Below, in pieces: positions 1 to 9,504 of a stretch of 54,440 bases of DNA. The notes beneath the pieces are model-generated. The model had not been told where the DNA came from. It made no database searches and saw only the letters and a program-made list of their open reading frames with translations. A program made the position numbers and the translations under genes. The stretch spans positions 1 to 54,440 of the forward strand of contig CAMIVR010000016.1 of assembly GCA_946402065.1 (NCBI GenBank), read 5' to 3'. Source of the DNA: an uncultured Brevibacillus sp. GTDB taxonomy: Bacteria; Bacillota; Bacilli; Brevibacillales; Brevibacillaceae. Numbering within the stretch: the stretch's first letter is position 1; each line of letters opens with the position of its first letter.

Positions 1-439
1 CAAAAACGAGAGAACCGAGCGAGACAAAACGTGTAATCGCAATGACGAGAACGGTCACGATCGCCGAAATCAAAAAGGCAGTCGGCGAAAAACCCAAAGC
101 CACCCCGAGCGTTGTAGCGATTCCCTTGCCGCCGCGGAAACCGAAAAAAACCGGCCAATTGTGCCCCACGATGGCAAAAATGCCGGCAAAGGCATAGGTG
201 AGCGAATCGCCGCCAGCGATGAGGTGGGCGATCCCCATCGCTGCCAATCCTTTACATGCATCCAGTACCAGGACGAGAATTCCGGGACCTTTGCCCAACA
301 CCCGCAACGTATTGGTGGCTCCTGCATTTCCGCTGCCATGGGAGCGAATATCAATTCCTGCTACTTTTTTCGCGATGAGATAACTAAAACTGATCGAACC
401 AAGTAAATAGCTAATGACCGCCGCAAATAAAAATGCCAT
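1..439 (-). CDS. plsY: Glycerol-3-phosphate acyltransferase PlsY (3' end cut by window)
   Basis: Membrane enzyme that transfers the acyl group of acyl-phosphate to glycerol-3-phosphate, the first step of phospholipid synthesis. I translated this frame by hand from the ATG at 439; about 146 residues are present before the window ends. They include the two diagnostic PlsY motifs, GSGNAGATN near residue 37 and GHNWPVFFGFRGGKG near residue 97, and several hydrophobic helices. A GGGGAGAGG ribosome site lies about 8 bases before the ATG. It is downstream of der on the same strand. The longer open frame at 70-354 on this strand is a shadow in another frame. Confidence 0.93.
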   Translation of the reverse strand, partial: MAFLFAAVISYLLGSISFSYLIAKKVAGIDIRSHGSGNAGATNTLRVLGKGPGILVLVLDACKGLAAMGIAHLIAGGDSLTYAFAGIFAIVGHNWPVFFGFRGGKGIATTLGVALGFSPTAFLISAIVTVLVIAITRFVSLGSLVF

Positions 440-489
440 CGTCTTGTACCTCTCCCCACTTTTTTCGCTGAAAAATTAGACCCCAGTCA

Positions 490-1803
490 TTATCGTTTTT
501 GCCGCGTCAATATACGAACCGGCGTTCCTTCGAATACAAACGCCTCGCGAATTTTGTTTTCGATATAGCGCTCATAAGAAAAATGCATCAGCTCGGGATC
601 ATTTACAAACAGAATGAACGTTGGCGGTTTCACCGCAGCTTGGGTGGCATAGTTGATTTTGAGTCGCTTTCCCCGATCTGACGGTGGCGGCGTCATAATC
701 GTCGCATCCGTTACGAGATCGTTCAAAACGGCCGTAGGAACACGCATCGAGTGCGCCTCTGCTACCTGATTAACCTTCGGCAAAATTGTTTGCACGCGCT
801 GCTTTGTCTTCGCGGAAACGTACAGAATTGGCGCATAGTCAAGAAACTTGAACTCTTCGCGAATCAACTCGGTAAAGTGCTGCATCGTCTTGTCGTCTTT
901 TTCGACCGCATCCCATTTGTTCACGACGATGATGACGGCACGACCGGCTTCATGTGCATAACCGGCAATTTTTTTGTCTTGTTCAATGATGCCTTCCTCT
1001 CCATTAATCAAAACGAGCACGACATCAGAGTCTTCAATCGCTTTGAGCGCACGCATGACGCTGTATTTTTCCGTCGTTTCGTACACTTTTCCGCGTTTGC
1101 GCATACCTGCTGTGTCAACCAGTACGTACTCTTGTCCATCTCGCTCAAAAGGCGTGTCGATTGCGTCACGGGTCGTTCCCGCAACCTCACTGACAATGAC
1201 CCGTTCTTCTCCGAGAATCGCGTTGGTCAACGACGATTTCCCCACGTTCGGCCGACCGATCAAGGAGACGCGGATCACGTCTTCCGGGCGATCGTCCTCG
1301 TCCTGCTCAGGAAAGTGCCGGAACACTTCATCGAGCAAATCTCCCAAACCGAGGCCATGGCTTCCCGAAATCGGAAAAGGCTCGCCTACACCTAATTGAT
1401 AGAAATCGTAGATCTCATTGCGCATTTCCGGATTGTCGATTTTATTTACGCCAAGGACAATCGGTTTACCCGTGCGATTCAGCATTCGCGCCAATTCCAA
1501 ATCGGCATCAGTCGCACCGGTCCGGCTGTCTACGATCATGATAATGACATCTGCTTCATCTATCGCCAATTCAGCCTGATATCTCATTTGCGTCAGGATT
1601 TGATCGACATCGCCAAATTCAATTCCGCCTGTATCGATTACATGGAAGCTGCGATTCAGCCACTCCCCTTTCCCGTACAGGCGATCCCTTGTGACGCCTG
1701 GCTTGTCCTCGACAATTGCAATCCGCGACCCGACAAGCCGATTAAAAATAGTGGATTTACCGACATTTGGTCTACCCACAATCGCTACTACAGGCAATCC
1801 CAT
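490..1803 (-). CDS. der: Ribosome-assembly GTPase Der (EngA)
   Basis: Essential double GTPase needed for maturation of the 50S ribosomal subunit. Two GTPase domains are seen, each with a GRPNVGKS P-loop (near residues 10 and 180) and NKxD guanine-specificity motifs (NKID, NKWD), followed by a C-terminal KH-like domain. The length, 438 residues, is normal for the family. An upstream in-frame GTG at 1815 exists, but the ATG at 1803 sits better behind a GAGAGAG stretch and directly begins the conserved [16 protein letters not shown]. It lies between yphA and plsY on the same strand. Confidence 0.97.
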   Translation of the reverse strand: MGLPVVAIVGRPNVGKSTIFNRLVGSRIAIVEDKPGVTRDRLYGKGEWLNRSFHVIDTGGIEFGDVDQILTQMRYQAELAIDEADVIIMIVDSRTGATDADLELARMLNRTGKPIVLGVNKIDNPEMRNEIYDFYQLGVGEPFPISGSHGLGLGDLLDEVFRHFPEQDEDDRPEDVIRVSLIGRPNVGKSSLTNAILGEERVIVSEVAGTTRDAIDTPFERDGQEYVLVDTAGMRKRGKVYETTEKYSVMRALKAIEDSDVVLVLINGEEGIIEQDKKIAGYAHEAGRAVIIVVNKWDAVEKDDKTMQHFTELIREEFKFLDYAPILYVSAKTKQRVQTILPKVNQVAEAHSMRVPTAVLNDLVTDATIMTPPPSDRGKRLKINYATQAAVKPPTFILFVNDPELMHFSYERYIENKIREAFVFEGTPVRILTRQKR

Positions 1804-1904
1804 TGTACTCAACACTCTCTCTCATGACTGATTTACTAGCCCATCATACCATAATGTACATATGGCGAACAATGATTAGGCAGTCCAATTTCCAAAAGCA
1901 GGAA

Positions 1905-2519
1905 TTATTTCGGTTTGACGATCACATGCCAGCATTTTTTCACGAAAACGATGCACGCTGCCACGCCGCCCCATAAAGCAAACGAGAGCCAGAGCGCATC
2001 CTGGATGGAACGGTCGCCGACGACGCCAACCGGTATTTTCCCGAGGTTGCCGACTACGTAGAGCAAGTCCGCCACCGGCAGCGAAAAGAACAGCAGGAAC
2101 ACTTGTTGCCCGGGATTCCAGGTAAAAACAAGCAGAAGCAGCACGACAAGCACGGGAAAAAGACTTGCTTCTTCAAACCAAAGCAATACCGGATTCAAAA
2201 ACAGCATTTTTTTCGCAAATACCAAGAGACAGGTCAGCGTAATTGCCAGCGCCATGACGTGATGCCGCTTGGCAGTCACAAGCCGGGACCACATCCATCC
2301 GGCCGTCAACAGAGGCAAGAGTGAACCGCTCAAGCTGATTTCAAGGGGGAGAGCGTATAGCCGCCAATTGGAAAATGAACAGAGCAGGTAGCAAGCGATC
2401 ACCGCCAATACTTTGCTCCGCGGCTGATGAATCCTGTGTAAGACTGTGTCAAATACGCCCATCCATACGAGGCAAAGCAAGCACCACTGTACAATTAACG
2501 CCAGAATACCGTCGTTCAT
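1905..2519 (-). CDS. yphA: YphA-like integral membrane protein
   Basis: A 204-residue protein made almost entirely of hydrophobic segments, about six or seven predicted membrane helices, with no recognisable catalytic motif. In B. subtilis the gene yphA occupies the same place between fni and the engA/der region, so the assignment rests on position plus membrane character rather than on a specific motif. AAGGAG stands 6 bases before the ATG. Function is unknown. The C-terminal tail is short and basic. Confidence 0.7.
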   Translation of the reverse strand: MNDGILALIVQWCLLCLVWMGVFDTVLHRIHQPRSKVLAVIACYLLCSFSNWRLYALPLEISLSGSLLPLLTAGWMWSRLVTAKRHHVMALAITLTCLLVFAKKMLFLNPVLLWFEEASLFPVLVVLLLLVFTWNPGQQVFLLFFSLPVADLLYVVGNLGKIPVGVVGDRSIQDALWLSFALWGGVAACIVFVKKCWHVIVKPK

Positions 2520-2588
2520 CGCATACTCCTTGTCCGTTTACTTAACCGTCCTGAAATGAGTATGCCTCAACGGGCCGTTTTTCACGCA

Positions 2589-3641
2589 TTACCCTCTCTG
2601 CGCAAATGCACGCCGGTCAATGCCGCGCAAATCTGCCCACTCGCCCGTCTCTCCCGTGATGACCAGGGGGACCTGCTTGAGCTTGGCTACATCGTCCACG
2701 CCGAGTGCAGTCATCGCCACACGCAGCTGATGGTGGAGCTCGTCCACAAACGCGAAGCTCTGCTCGAGCCCTTCCGTTTGCACGAGGCGCAAGAACGCTC
2801 CAGCCATGCCTACGACTGATGCGCCCAGCGCGATCGCTTTGGCAATATCCAAGCCGGTGCTGATTCCTCCCGAGGCAATCAACGTCGTCCCGGTCAAATT
2901 ACACACAGATGCTTCCAGCAAGCTTTGGACAGTCGTCAACCCCCAGTCTTCAAACAGGTGCAGCGTGGCGGGCTGTCTGCGGTTCTCGATTTTCGCAAAA
3001 TTCGTTCCGCCTGCGCCGCCGATGTCGATGATCGTGACACCTGCCTCCATAAGCTGCTTTACGGTATGGCGCGCCATTCCAAAGCCGACTTCCTTGACGA
3101 CAACGGGAACCTCCGATTGTTTGGCGATCGCCTCAATGTTTGCCAGGTAGCCGTGAAAATTGCGGTCACCCTCCGGCATCAGCAGCTCTTGCATGACATT
3201 GAGGTGAATTTGCAATGCGTCAGCGCGAATCATCGCTACGGCCCGCTTCGCTTGTTCAGGAGTAGCCTCTGCTCCGAGGTTGGCGAGAATGAGCCCATCT
3301 GGATGCTCTCGCCGAACAATCGCATAGCTGTCCGCGAGCGTGGCATCCTTGATTGCAGCCATTTGCGAGCCGACGGCCATCGCCAAATTTTTTTCCCGGG
3401 CGAGTATTGCCAGTCGCTGATTGATCTCTGTCGTCTGCGGCGATCCCCCTGTCATCGCATTAATCATGATCGGCGATGACAGCTGTAAACTGCCCATCAT
3501 CGTATCCAGCGCAAGGTTACCATAATCGCTGTCCGGTAAACTATTCGGAATGAAAGCGACATCGCTCAACCCGTGTCCTCCCGATTGTCCGGTGGCGAGA
3601 GCATGCTGAATGTGTTCAAGCTTGCGTGAAACTCTGCTCAT
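2589..3641 (-). CDS. fni: Type 2 isopentenyl-diphosphate delta-isomerase (FMN-dependent)
   Basis: Converts isopentenyl diphosphate to dimethylallyl diphosphate using reduced FMN, supplying both isoprenoid building blocks. The protein (350 residues) starts MSRVSRKLEHIQHAL and carries the TIM-barrel FMN/phosphate signatures AMTGG, VGSQ, VVVKEVGFG, DIGGAGGTNFAKIE and ASGGI. The open frame runs 34 codons further upstream, but AAAGGAGG about 10 bases before the ATG at 3641 and the family length favour this start. It lies between rpsA and yphA, as in B. subtilis. Confidence 0.95.
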   Translation of the reverse strand: MSRVSRKLEHIQHALATGQSGGHGLSDVAFIPNSLPDSDYGNLALDTMMGSLQLSSPIMINAMTGGSPQTTEINQRLAILAREKNLAMAVGSQMAAIKDATLADSYAIVRREHPDGLILANLGAEATPEQAKRAVAMIRADALQIHLNVMQELLMPEGDRNFHGYLANIEAIAKQSEVPVVVKEVGFGMARHTVKQLMEAGVTIIDIGGAGGTNFAKIENRRQPATLHLFEDWGLTTVQSLLEASVCNLTGTTLIASGGISTGLDIAKAIALGASVVGMAGAFLRLVQTEGLEQSFAFVDELHHQLRVAMTALGVDDVAKLKQVPLVITGETGEWADLRGIDRRAFAQRG

Positions 3642-3753
3642 GAATCGCGGATTCCTCCTTTGCTGTGCTGCGTAGATATGGATGAAAAGATTGTGTCCCG
3701 TGACTAAGGTGCCAAGAGGGAAAAAGGGTACGCCGCAGCGCACCCTTTCTGAT

Positions 3754-4926
3754 TTACTTCAGCTTTTCTTTTAAATCTCCGAACAGATCTCCCAGGGTTA
3801 CGCCCAGCGACTGGTTATTCTCTTGCTGGAACGCTTGCTGCTCGCGTTTGCTGGCGCGTTCAGCCTGTTCTTCGCGTTCTTCTTCGAGAGCGCGGATGCT
3901 CAGACTGATTCGTTGGCCGGCCGGGTTGATCTCGAGAATCTTCACTTGCACCTCTTGCCCTTCCTTCAACACCTCTCCAGGTGTTTTGACATGGCGATTG
4001 GCGATTTGGGATACATGCACGAGCCCTTCGAGTCCGGGAGCGATTTCGACAAATGCGCCAAACGCTGCCAGACGCTTCACAGTACCTGTGACGATATCGC
4101 CTTTTTTAAACTGCTCTGCCGCCAGGCTCCATGGACCTGGCTGGGTCTCTTTCATGCTCAGGCTGATGCGCTCCTGCTCTTTGTCAACTTTCAGCACCTT
4201 TACTTTGACCTTGTCGCCTTCCGACACGACATCAGACGGCTTTTCCACGCGATTCCAGGCAAGCTCGGACACGTGGACGAGTCCGTCTACCCCGCCAATA
4301 TCGACAAACACGCCGAAATCAGTAATTCGCTGAACAGTTCCCTCGAGTACTTGGCCAACCTCAAGTCCTTCCAAGACTGACTGTTTTTTATTTTTAGCCT
4401 CTTCCTCGAGGACTGCTTTATGCGACAAAATCACTTTGTTTTTCTCTTTGTCCATCTCAACGACTTTCAAGCTGAGCGTACGTCCTTTGTAATCGGAAAA
4501 ATCTTCGATGAAGGCAATGTCCACCATAGAAGCAGGAATAAATCCGCGCAGGCCGACGTCAACGACCAGCCCGCCTTTGACGATTTCTTTAACAACCGCT
4601 TCGATCACTTCACCGGATTCCATCTTGGCGGCCAAATCATCCCATGCTTGTTCCGCTGTAACGGCTTTCCGCGAGACAACCAGCTCTTCCTTTTCATCGT
4701 TCATTTTGATCACTTTTACGTCAAACTCATCGCCGACAGCCACCTCGTCGGAGACTTTTTCTACATGCAAGCCGGACAGCTCGCTGATCGGGATCAGCCC
4801 GTCGTATTTGTAGCCAAGATCGACAAGCGCTTGTTTGTCTTCCACCTTTGTCACTTTTGCTCTTCGCACATCTCCTACTGCAATTGTTTGCACATCCGTT
4901 AAGCTCGTGCTATTCATATCTTCCAT
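3754..4926 (-). CDS. rpsA: S1 RNA-binding domain protein (ribosomal protein S1 homologue, YpfD)
   Basis: A 390-residue protein with four S1 (OB-fold) repeats at about residues 16-85, 103-170, 190-258 and 275-345. The last two have the typical G-x-V-x-x-x-x-x-F-G-A/V-F-V form and end in ERISLS or QRISLS. The four-repeat version is the usual Firmicute S1 homologue, shorter than the six-repeat E. coli protein, and is thought to bind mRNA in translation. A clean AGGAGG lies 9 bases before the ATG. The C-terminal tail is charged and probably disordered. Confidence 0.95.
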   Translation of the reverse strand: MEDMNSTSLTDVQTIAVGDVRRAKVTKVEDKQALVDLGYKYDGLIPISELSGLHVEKVSDEVAVGDEFDVKVIKMNDEKEELVVSRKAVTAEQAWDDLAAKMESGEVIEAVVKEIVKGGLVVDVGLRGFIPASMVDIAFIEDFSDYKGRTLSLKVVEMDKEKNKVILSHKAVLEEEAKNKKQSVLEGLEVGQVLEGTVQRITDFGVFVDIGGVDGLVHVSELAWNRVEKPSDVVSEGDKVKVKVLKVDKEQERISLSMKETQPGPWSLAAEQFKKGDIVTGTVKRLAAFGAFVEIAPGLEGLVHVSQIANRHVKTPGEVLKEGQEVQVKILEINPAGQRISLSIRALEEEREEQAERASKREQQAFQQENNQSLGVTLGDLFGDLKEKLK

Positions 4927-5108
4927 TATAAAAAACCTCCTCGATTACCATCTACTTCTTTAGGATAGCATATATTTTCAACCTACGTCTAAAAGACGTG
5001 TGGTTAGACAAGAAAAACACGGTTCAGCAAGACAAGCATAGTATACTTCCAAATCCTGCTTTCAATACTCGTGCCGCTGCAAATCGGCAATGGAGCGAAA
5101 AATGGTGA

Positions 5109-5702
5109 CTACGCTTTGTGCTGCTCCATCAAATTGCTGATATTGTGCATGAACAGCTCTGTCGCTTCCTTCAGCGTTGCCGAATCAACCTTTTTCTGGC
5201 GGATCTCAGTCATGTCGATAGGCTCTCCATAAATAATCGTAACGGGTCTGAACAATCGGTATGGCCCAAGAATGGCGACGGGTATGACCACTGCATCGGA
5301 CTTCAAAGCAAACATCGCAACGCCTGTGTGACCTTCAGCCAATTTTCCCGACCTCTGCCGCTTGCCTTCCGGAAAAATTCCGAGAACGTGTCCCTCTTCC
5401 AGTATCTTCAGCGTCGTTCGAATGGCGGAACGGTCGCCCGCTCCTCTCTTTACCGGAAAAGCGCCGAACTGGGTAATTAAAAAAGAGATGACAGGAACCT
5501 TGAACAGCTCGGCTTTCGCCATAAACCGCACCTGCCGTTCAATTCCACTGCCTAAGAGCATCGGATCCAAATTGTTGATATGATTGGAGCAAAGAATAAC
5601 AGGGCCTTCCTTAGGTATATGTTGCCGCCCGATTACTTGCCAACGATAAAAGAAGGAAAAAATGAAACGAAAGAGTCCGCGAAAAAATATGTAATAACCC
5701 AC
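5109..5702 (-). CDS. plsC: 1-acyl-sn-glycerol-3-phosphate acyltransferase
   Basis: Adds the second acyl chain to lysophosphatidic acid, giving phosphatidic acid. The 197-residue protein has an N-terminal hydrophobic anchor, the catalytic box NHINNLD (the NHx4D motif), and the glycerol-phosphate binding box FPEGKRQRSG. The GTG start at 5702 is only 3 bases after the cmk stop codon, so the two are very probably co-translated. The same cmk-plsC pairing occurs in other bacilli, where plsC may sit nearby. Confidence 0.93.
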   Translation of the reverse strand: MGYYIFFRGLFRFIFSFFYRWQVIGRQHIPKEGPVILCSNHINNLDPMLLGSGIERQVRFMAKAELFKVPVISFLITQFGAFPVKRGAGDRSAIRTTLKILEEGHVLGIFPEGKRQRSGKLAEGHTGVAMFALKSDAVVIPVAILGPYRLFRPVTIIYGEPIDMTEIRQKKVDSATLKEATELFMHNISNLMEQHKA

Positions 5703-5705
5703 TGT

Positions 5706-6368
5706 TTATTCACCCGTTTGGTTGCAGATGTCTAATATTTGTTCTACGACCTGTTCGATCGGCTGACCCGTTGTGTCGACAAGATGAGCATCTTCGGCCC
5801 GCTTTAGCGGTGCTACTTCGCGTTCGCTGTCGCGTTTGTCGCGCTCGGCAATCTCTTCTTCCAATGATTCTAGCGTCGTGTCCACGCCTTTCGCCGACAG
5901 TTCGAGGTATCTTCGTTTCGCCCTCTCCTGAATGGAAGCTGTGAGAAAAATCTTCACATCCGCATTTGGCAAAATGTATGTACCGATGTCACGCCCATCC
6001 ATAATCACATTGCCTTGCTCAGCAAGCGCTCGCTGCAGATGCAGCATTTGTTTTCTCACTTCACCATAGCTGGCGACAATGGATGCGTATTGACTTATTT
6101 CCGGCGTGCGGATCTCTGCCGTAATATCGCGTTCGTTCCACAACACACACTGCCTGTCCTGCTCTCTTCGCAAGTGAATCTGTCCATGCGACAGCAATCC
6201 TGCGACAGCTTGTTCGTCATCTACCGGAACGCATTCGTGAAGACATGCCCACGCCAGTGCGCGATACATGGCTCCGGTATCAATGTAGACGTAATGTAAC
6301 TTGGCGGCCACTAGCTGAGCAATCGTGCTTTTCCCTGCACCCGCCGGCCCGTCAATGGCAATTTTCAT
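5706..6368 (-). CDS. cmk: Cytidylate kinase
   Basis: Phosphorylates CMP and dCMP. The 220-residue protein has the P-loop GPAGAGKST at residues 7-15, the DTGAMYRALA motif, and the NMP-binding DGRDIGTYILP segment. AAGGTGG lies 7 bases before the ATG. It is upstream of plsC and downstream of ypfB, the same order as B. subtilis ypfB-cmk. Confidence 0.96.
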   Translation of the reverse strand: MKIAIDGPAGAGKSTIAQLVAAKLHYVYIDTGAMYRALAWACLHECVPVDDEQAVAGLLSHGQIHLRREQDRQCVLWNERDITAEIRTPEISQYASIVASYGEVRKQMLHLQRALAEQGNVIMDGRDIGTYILPNADVKIFLTASIQERAKRRYLELSAKGVDTTLESLEEEIAERDKRDSEREVAPLKRAEDAHLVDTTGQPIEQVVEQILDICNQTGE

Positions 6369-6419
6369 GATCGTACCACCTTACTTTTGCAGTCCTTCGT
6401 TGTACGGAAGATATGTATT

Positions 6420-6611
6420 TTAAGGCGTTTTCGTCTTACCCTCCCATCGCTCCGTCTCAGATAGTGTTCTTTTGACTGGTTCATATTGAAGGATAGCTTG
6501 ACCAGCCACCAAAATGATCAAAAAACAACAAACGAGGGCAATCACTGCTTTTTCAATGCGCGTCGAGAATAAACCGAATCTGGCATCGTAATCTTCCGAA
6601 CGTTTCATCAT
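6420..6611 (-). CDS. ypfB: YpfB-like small membrane protein
   Basis: A 63-residue protein with one central hydrophobic helix (about residues 22-42) flanked by charged ends. The assignment to YpfB rests on size, a single membrane span and position between ypfA and cmk, exactly as in B. subtilis. AAGGGG precedes two adjacent ATGs (6611 and 6608); either may be used. Function is unknown. Confidence 0.7.
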   Translation of the reverse strand: MMKRSEDYDARFGLFSTRIEKAVIALVCCFLIILVAGQAILQYEPVKRTLSETERWEGKTKTP

Positions 6612-6635
6612 CTTGCCCCTTTTTTTAAAAAGAAG

Positions 6636-7328
6636 CTATTCAATGACGCCGCGCTTGCGCAATTCCAGCTGACGCTCGTAGCAGACACGGACCACTTTGG
6701 CTTGGTCGTGTTCGGAGATGTGAGAGAACTTAACGGAAATCCATTGCTGCTTCTGCCCGCTATCAGCTTCCGGCTCCCGACAACGGGTTATTTCAGCATC
6801 GGCATAGGCATGCATAATCGTACCTGTTTTCAAGGGGATCAGCATCCAAATCGAGATCTTGTCTCTCTCTTTCAGAGCGTACTGCGTCGAGCACTTGAAG
6901 GAAAGTCCGCCGCCGCTTAGATCTTCCGTGCGGGTCAGAAAATGGTAGCCGCGTGTCGTGTCCATCGTCTTGATCGCGATTTCCAGCGGGATGTCGACAC
7001 GCAGATAATTCCTGCGCTGGGTTCTGTTTATCTGATTTTTTTGCGGTACTTTCAGCAGCAGGACGGGAATCACCCCTTTTTGCCGCCCGACGATTTCCGT
7101 GTTGAAATCGAAGCGCGTTCCCTCCTGATTCATATACCACACATTGACTTGTGTTCCAATGGGCATATTGCAGGTTCTGCCCGTTTTCTCGTCAATTGGC
7201 AATTCAATGAATATCATGCCGTCCTCCATATCGGATACGCGGCTTTTGTAACTTTGACTGCTCTTTTCTTCATTTACGCTGATCAATTGCAAATGAAGTA
7301 CCTGTCCCACTTGTGGAAGCGCGCTCAA
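6636..7328 (-). CDS. ypfA: PilZ-domain c-di-GMP receptor, YpfA/DgrA family flagellar brake
   Basis: A 230-residue protein with an N-terminal YcgR-like beta domain (about 1-95) and a C-terminal PilZ domain. The c-di-GMP binding residues are present: RTQRRNYLR near residue 103 (the RxxxR motif) and DLSGGG near residue 138 (the D/NxSxxG motif). In B. subtilis the homologue slows the flagellar motor when c-di-GMP is high; the same role is inferred here. The start is a TTG at 7328 placed 8 bases after GGGGG. An HD-GYP gene at 22625 could affect the same second messenger. Confidence 0.9.
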   Translation of the reverse strand: MSALPQVGQVLHLQLISVNEEKSSQSYKSRVSDMEDGMIFIELPIDEKTGRTCNMPIGTQVNVWYMNQEGTRFDFNTEIVGRQKGVIPVLLLKVPQKNQINRTQRRNYLRVDIPLEIAIKTMDTTRGYHFLTRTEDLSGGGLSFKCSTQYALKERDKISIWMLIPLKTGTIMHAYADAEITRCREPEADSGQKQQWISVKFSHISEHDQAKVVRVCYERQLELRKRGVIE

Positions 7329-7360
7329 CGAAGGTTCCCCCTTTGTTTCTATCCTCCCCT

Positions 7361-7390
7361 ATTATACACATCTTTCCTGCGATACGGCAA
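7361..7390 (-). promoter_or_regulatory. Sigma-A-type promoter of ypfA
   Basis: On the minus strand, TTGCCG (7385-7390), 18-base spacer, TATAAT (7361-7366), ending about 33 bases before the TTG start of ypfA. The -10 box is a perfect consensus. It separates the ypfA-ypfB-cmk-plsC block from the germination genes upstream. Confidence 0.6.
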
Positions 7391-7442
7391 ATAGGGGAAA
7401 GTTTGCTTTTCTGCCCTTCCCCTGGTTGCCTCGTGCATCCCG

Positions 7443-8810
7443 TTATGCGCGTCGCTCCGGTACAGGATGAACGTCCATTTTCACAACTTCTTCTTCTTCA
7501 CCGTTCGCTGCATTTACATAGATCAAATACGTATTGCCATTAAGCGTCCCTAAAAATTCATGGCACAACACTTCATTCCCGTCATTCTTGCCTTCGATTA
7601 CAGCCATGCGATGGTTTTGCACTTTGACTTTCGGGTTGAGTGATTGCCGCGCCTTCTGATCGCTCAGCTTTGCTTTCGGAAGCACGCGCTGCTTGTGGTT
7701 AAACAAGTACTCGCCGGCGTGCAGGCCATTCACTTCACCATTGTCCAGGGCGACTTTCACCGTTACGGCATCCGGGTAAATTCGTACGCCGTCTTGCTGG
7801 TGAACAAATGTGAAAACCCCGAGGTTATCATAGGTGTCGCTCTCGACAGCGACCATGTTGTCATACCCGTGTGCACGCAGGAATTTGTCCGCACTGGCCT
7901 GAGCTTGCTGCAACGATACCTGTGGTTTGCCAACATTTCGCTCGTTCAAAAGCCAAGCTACTTTCCCTTCGTTCTTCGTCACTTCGACATGCACCGGGTG
8001 CTTCAACCGCTTGCTCGTAATCGACACACTGTACGCATTGTACTGTTCCGCTTTACCGTTTTCCTCCACGTTTACTTTTGCCTCATTCGGATGGAGTCCG
8101 ACGAATTTCAGCGCATTCGTTTTCGCTTGCTCCTTTGTGATCGGAGTGCCGGGAATACCTTTGATACGCTGCTTTTTCTTTTTGTCCATGCTGTTGATGC
8201 TGACGCCCCAATCAACCTCCTGGAACTCCTGCACGTTCTTGTCCATCGTCTTTAATCCGTCGACGATCGTATTATCGGATTTTTTCTCGGTAGCTGCGAG
8301 CGCCGTTTCGACGTCCATCCAGCGCAATTGGTGGTCAATGACTTTGGTTTGGACGTCCGTGAGCTGTTTTTTGATCGCGGCTGAATTTTTGTAGAGACTT
8401 TCCAACGTTTTGTATTCCTTCTCGGTCAGCGGCGACTTGTTCAGGTCCCGTACAGCCACTCCGTATGAAAAATCGGCGACTTTGGATAAAAACTCCTCCG
8501 TGCTGTTAAACGGCATCAACGTTAGCGGAAGCTGGCCGACGTCATTTTGCGATGCGTAAGCCAAGCGCCATACATTGGTCAGGGAAGGCGTTACCTGTCG
8601 GCGGCTGTTGACGACCAGCGCCTTGCCCAGCTCGTCATGCAGCTTGTCAATATGGTAATTCAAGTCATGAAAGGCCCGTTGGTATTGATTCTCCGCCTTG
8701 ATCAAAATCGAATTTTTTTCATTGTGCTCCTGATATCCCCACATCCCTGCACCAACGACTGCAACAAGCGCGACGGGGAATAAAACACGTGCAATTCCAC
8801 CATATACCAC
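7443..8810 (-). CDS. ypeB: Germination protein YpeB
   Basis: Partner protein needed to place or stabilise the cortex-lytic enzyme SleB in the spore. The 455-residue protein has one N-terminal membrane helix (residues about 5-22), a long helical region, then PepSY-like repeats (for example EQAKTNALKFVGL and QQAQASADKFLRAHG). The GTG start at 8810 follows AGGAGG by 8 bases. It is immediately downstream of a SleB-like gene, the classical sleB-ypeB pair, so co-expression in the forespore is expected. Confidence 0.94.
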   Translation of the reverse strand: MVYGGIARVLFPVALVAVVGAGMWGYQEHNEKNSILIKAENQYQRAFHDLNYHIDKLHDELGKALVVNSRRQVTPSLTNVWRLAYASQNDVGQLPLTLMPFNSTEEFLSKVADFSYGVAVRDLNKSPLTEKEYKTLESLYKNSAAIKKQLTDVQTKVIDHQLRWMDVETALAATEKKSDNTIVDGLKTMDKNVQEFQEVDWGVSINSMDKKKKQRIKGIPGTPITKEQAKTNALKFVGLHPNEAKVNVEENGKAEQYNAYSVSITSKRLKHPVHVEVTKNEGKVAWLLNERNVGKPQVSLQQAQASADKFLRAHGYDNMVAVESDTYDNLGVFTFVHQQDGVRIYPDAVTVKVALDNGEVNGLHAGEYLFNHKQRVLPKAKLSDQKARQSLNPKVKVQNHRMAVIEGKNDGNEVLCHEFLGTLNGNTYLIYVNAANGEEEEVVKMDVHPVPERRA

Positions 8811-8881
8811 GATTGACTCCTCCTCACTCGTCCTGATTTCATTCGCTTTGCGTTGCGATCAAGCAACGTTGTGAATCGTTT

Positions 8882-9382
8882 TTACCTGCAAAAAATGTGG
8901 CGCCCGATTTTTTTAACCTGCGGCCTGCTCCAAATCCACTTGGAAGTCGCTGTTGCGGGATTGAAATAGTACGTGCAGCCTCCCGTCGGATCCCAGCCCC
9001 CCAGTGCGTCATTAACAGCTTTTGAAGCCTGCTGGTTCGGTGTCAAATAGATTTGCCCGTCAGCTACAGCCGTAAACGCGCCTGGTTCAAAGATGACTCC
9101 TGATGCCGTATTGGGGAACGAGGGACTTTTAATCCGGTTTAAAATCACGGCTGCAACCGCCACTTGACCGATGTACGGTTCTCCCCTGGACTCCCCATAT
9201 ACCGCGTTTGCCATCATTTTCTTGTCATTTGCCGATAGGGTAGAAGCATGGAATGCTTGTGACTGTTTTTTCGCTGGAGCAGACATCTCAAGCTCTTCAC
9301 CTTTCGCTGCGGTTATGTAGGCAGTTATTCCAGCAACAAGTAAAAGTAGAAGTCCCAACAAGCCGAGCCGTGCTTTGCGCAC
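8882..9382 (-). CDS. sleB: SleB-like spore cortex-lytic hydrolase, short form
   Basis: Predicted lytic transglycosylase that degrades spore cortex during germination. With the GTG start at 9382 (GGGAGGG 7 bases before it) the product is 166 residues: an N-terminal membrane helix or signal (about 7-24), a short linker, and a complete Hydrolase_2/SleB catalytic domain (about 50-166) with YGESRGE at 61-67, where the first Glu is the expected catalytic residue. The usual N-terminal peptidoglycan-binding domain of SleB is absent. The frame is open 63 codons further upstream, but that part overlaps a likely promoter and terminator and does not look like protein. ypeB follows directly. Confidence 0.88.
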   Translation of the reverse strand: MRKARLGLLGLLLLLVAGITAYITAAKGEELEMSAPAKKQSQAFHASTLSANDKKMMANAVYGESRGEPYIGQVAVAAVILNRIKSPSFPNTASGVIFEPGAFTAVADGQIYLTPNQQASKAVNDALGGWDPTGGCTYYFNPATATSKWIWSRPQVKKIGRHIFCR

Positions 9383-9419
9383 TCGATTTCCCTCCCTGGA
9401 ACAGTTCGTGTTATGTGCA

Positions 9420-9450
9420 TAGTGTGAGTGGATGACTTGCTTCTTATGCA
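9420..9450 (-). promoter_or_regulatory. Candidate sigma-G promoter of sleB-ypeB
   Basis: Minus strand: TGCATA (9445-9450), which fits the TGMATA -35 consensus, an 18-base spacer, and CACACTA (9420-9426), one mismatch from the CATNNTA -10 consensus. It ends about 38 bases before the GTG start. B. subtilis sleB-ypeB is read by sigma-G, so the match is in the expected place. Confidence 0.6.
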
Positions 9451-9504
9451 AATCAATGCCATTCTTTTTAGCAATACCCCGATCTGGTACGAGAAAACAG
9501 CACA

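Noticed and set aside
70..354. 94-residue open frame on the minus strand
   Set aside because: It lies inside plsY in another frame; the plsY frame has conserved motifs and this one has none.
751..1395. 214-residue plus-strand frame
   Set aside because: Antisense to der, no motif, typical shadow of a long gene.
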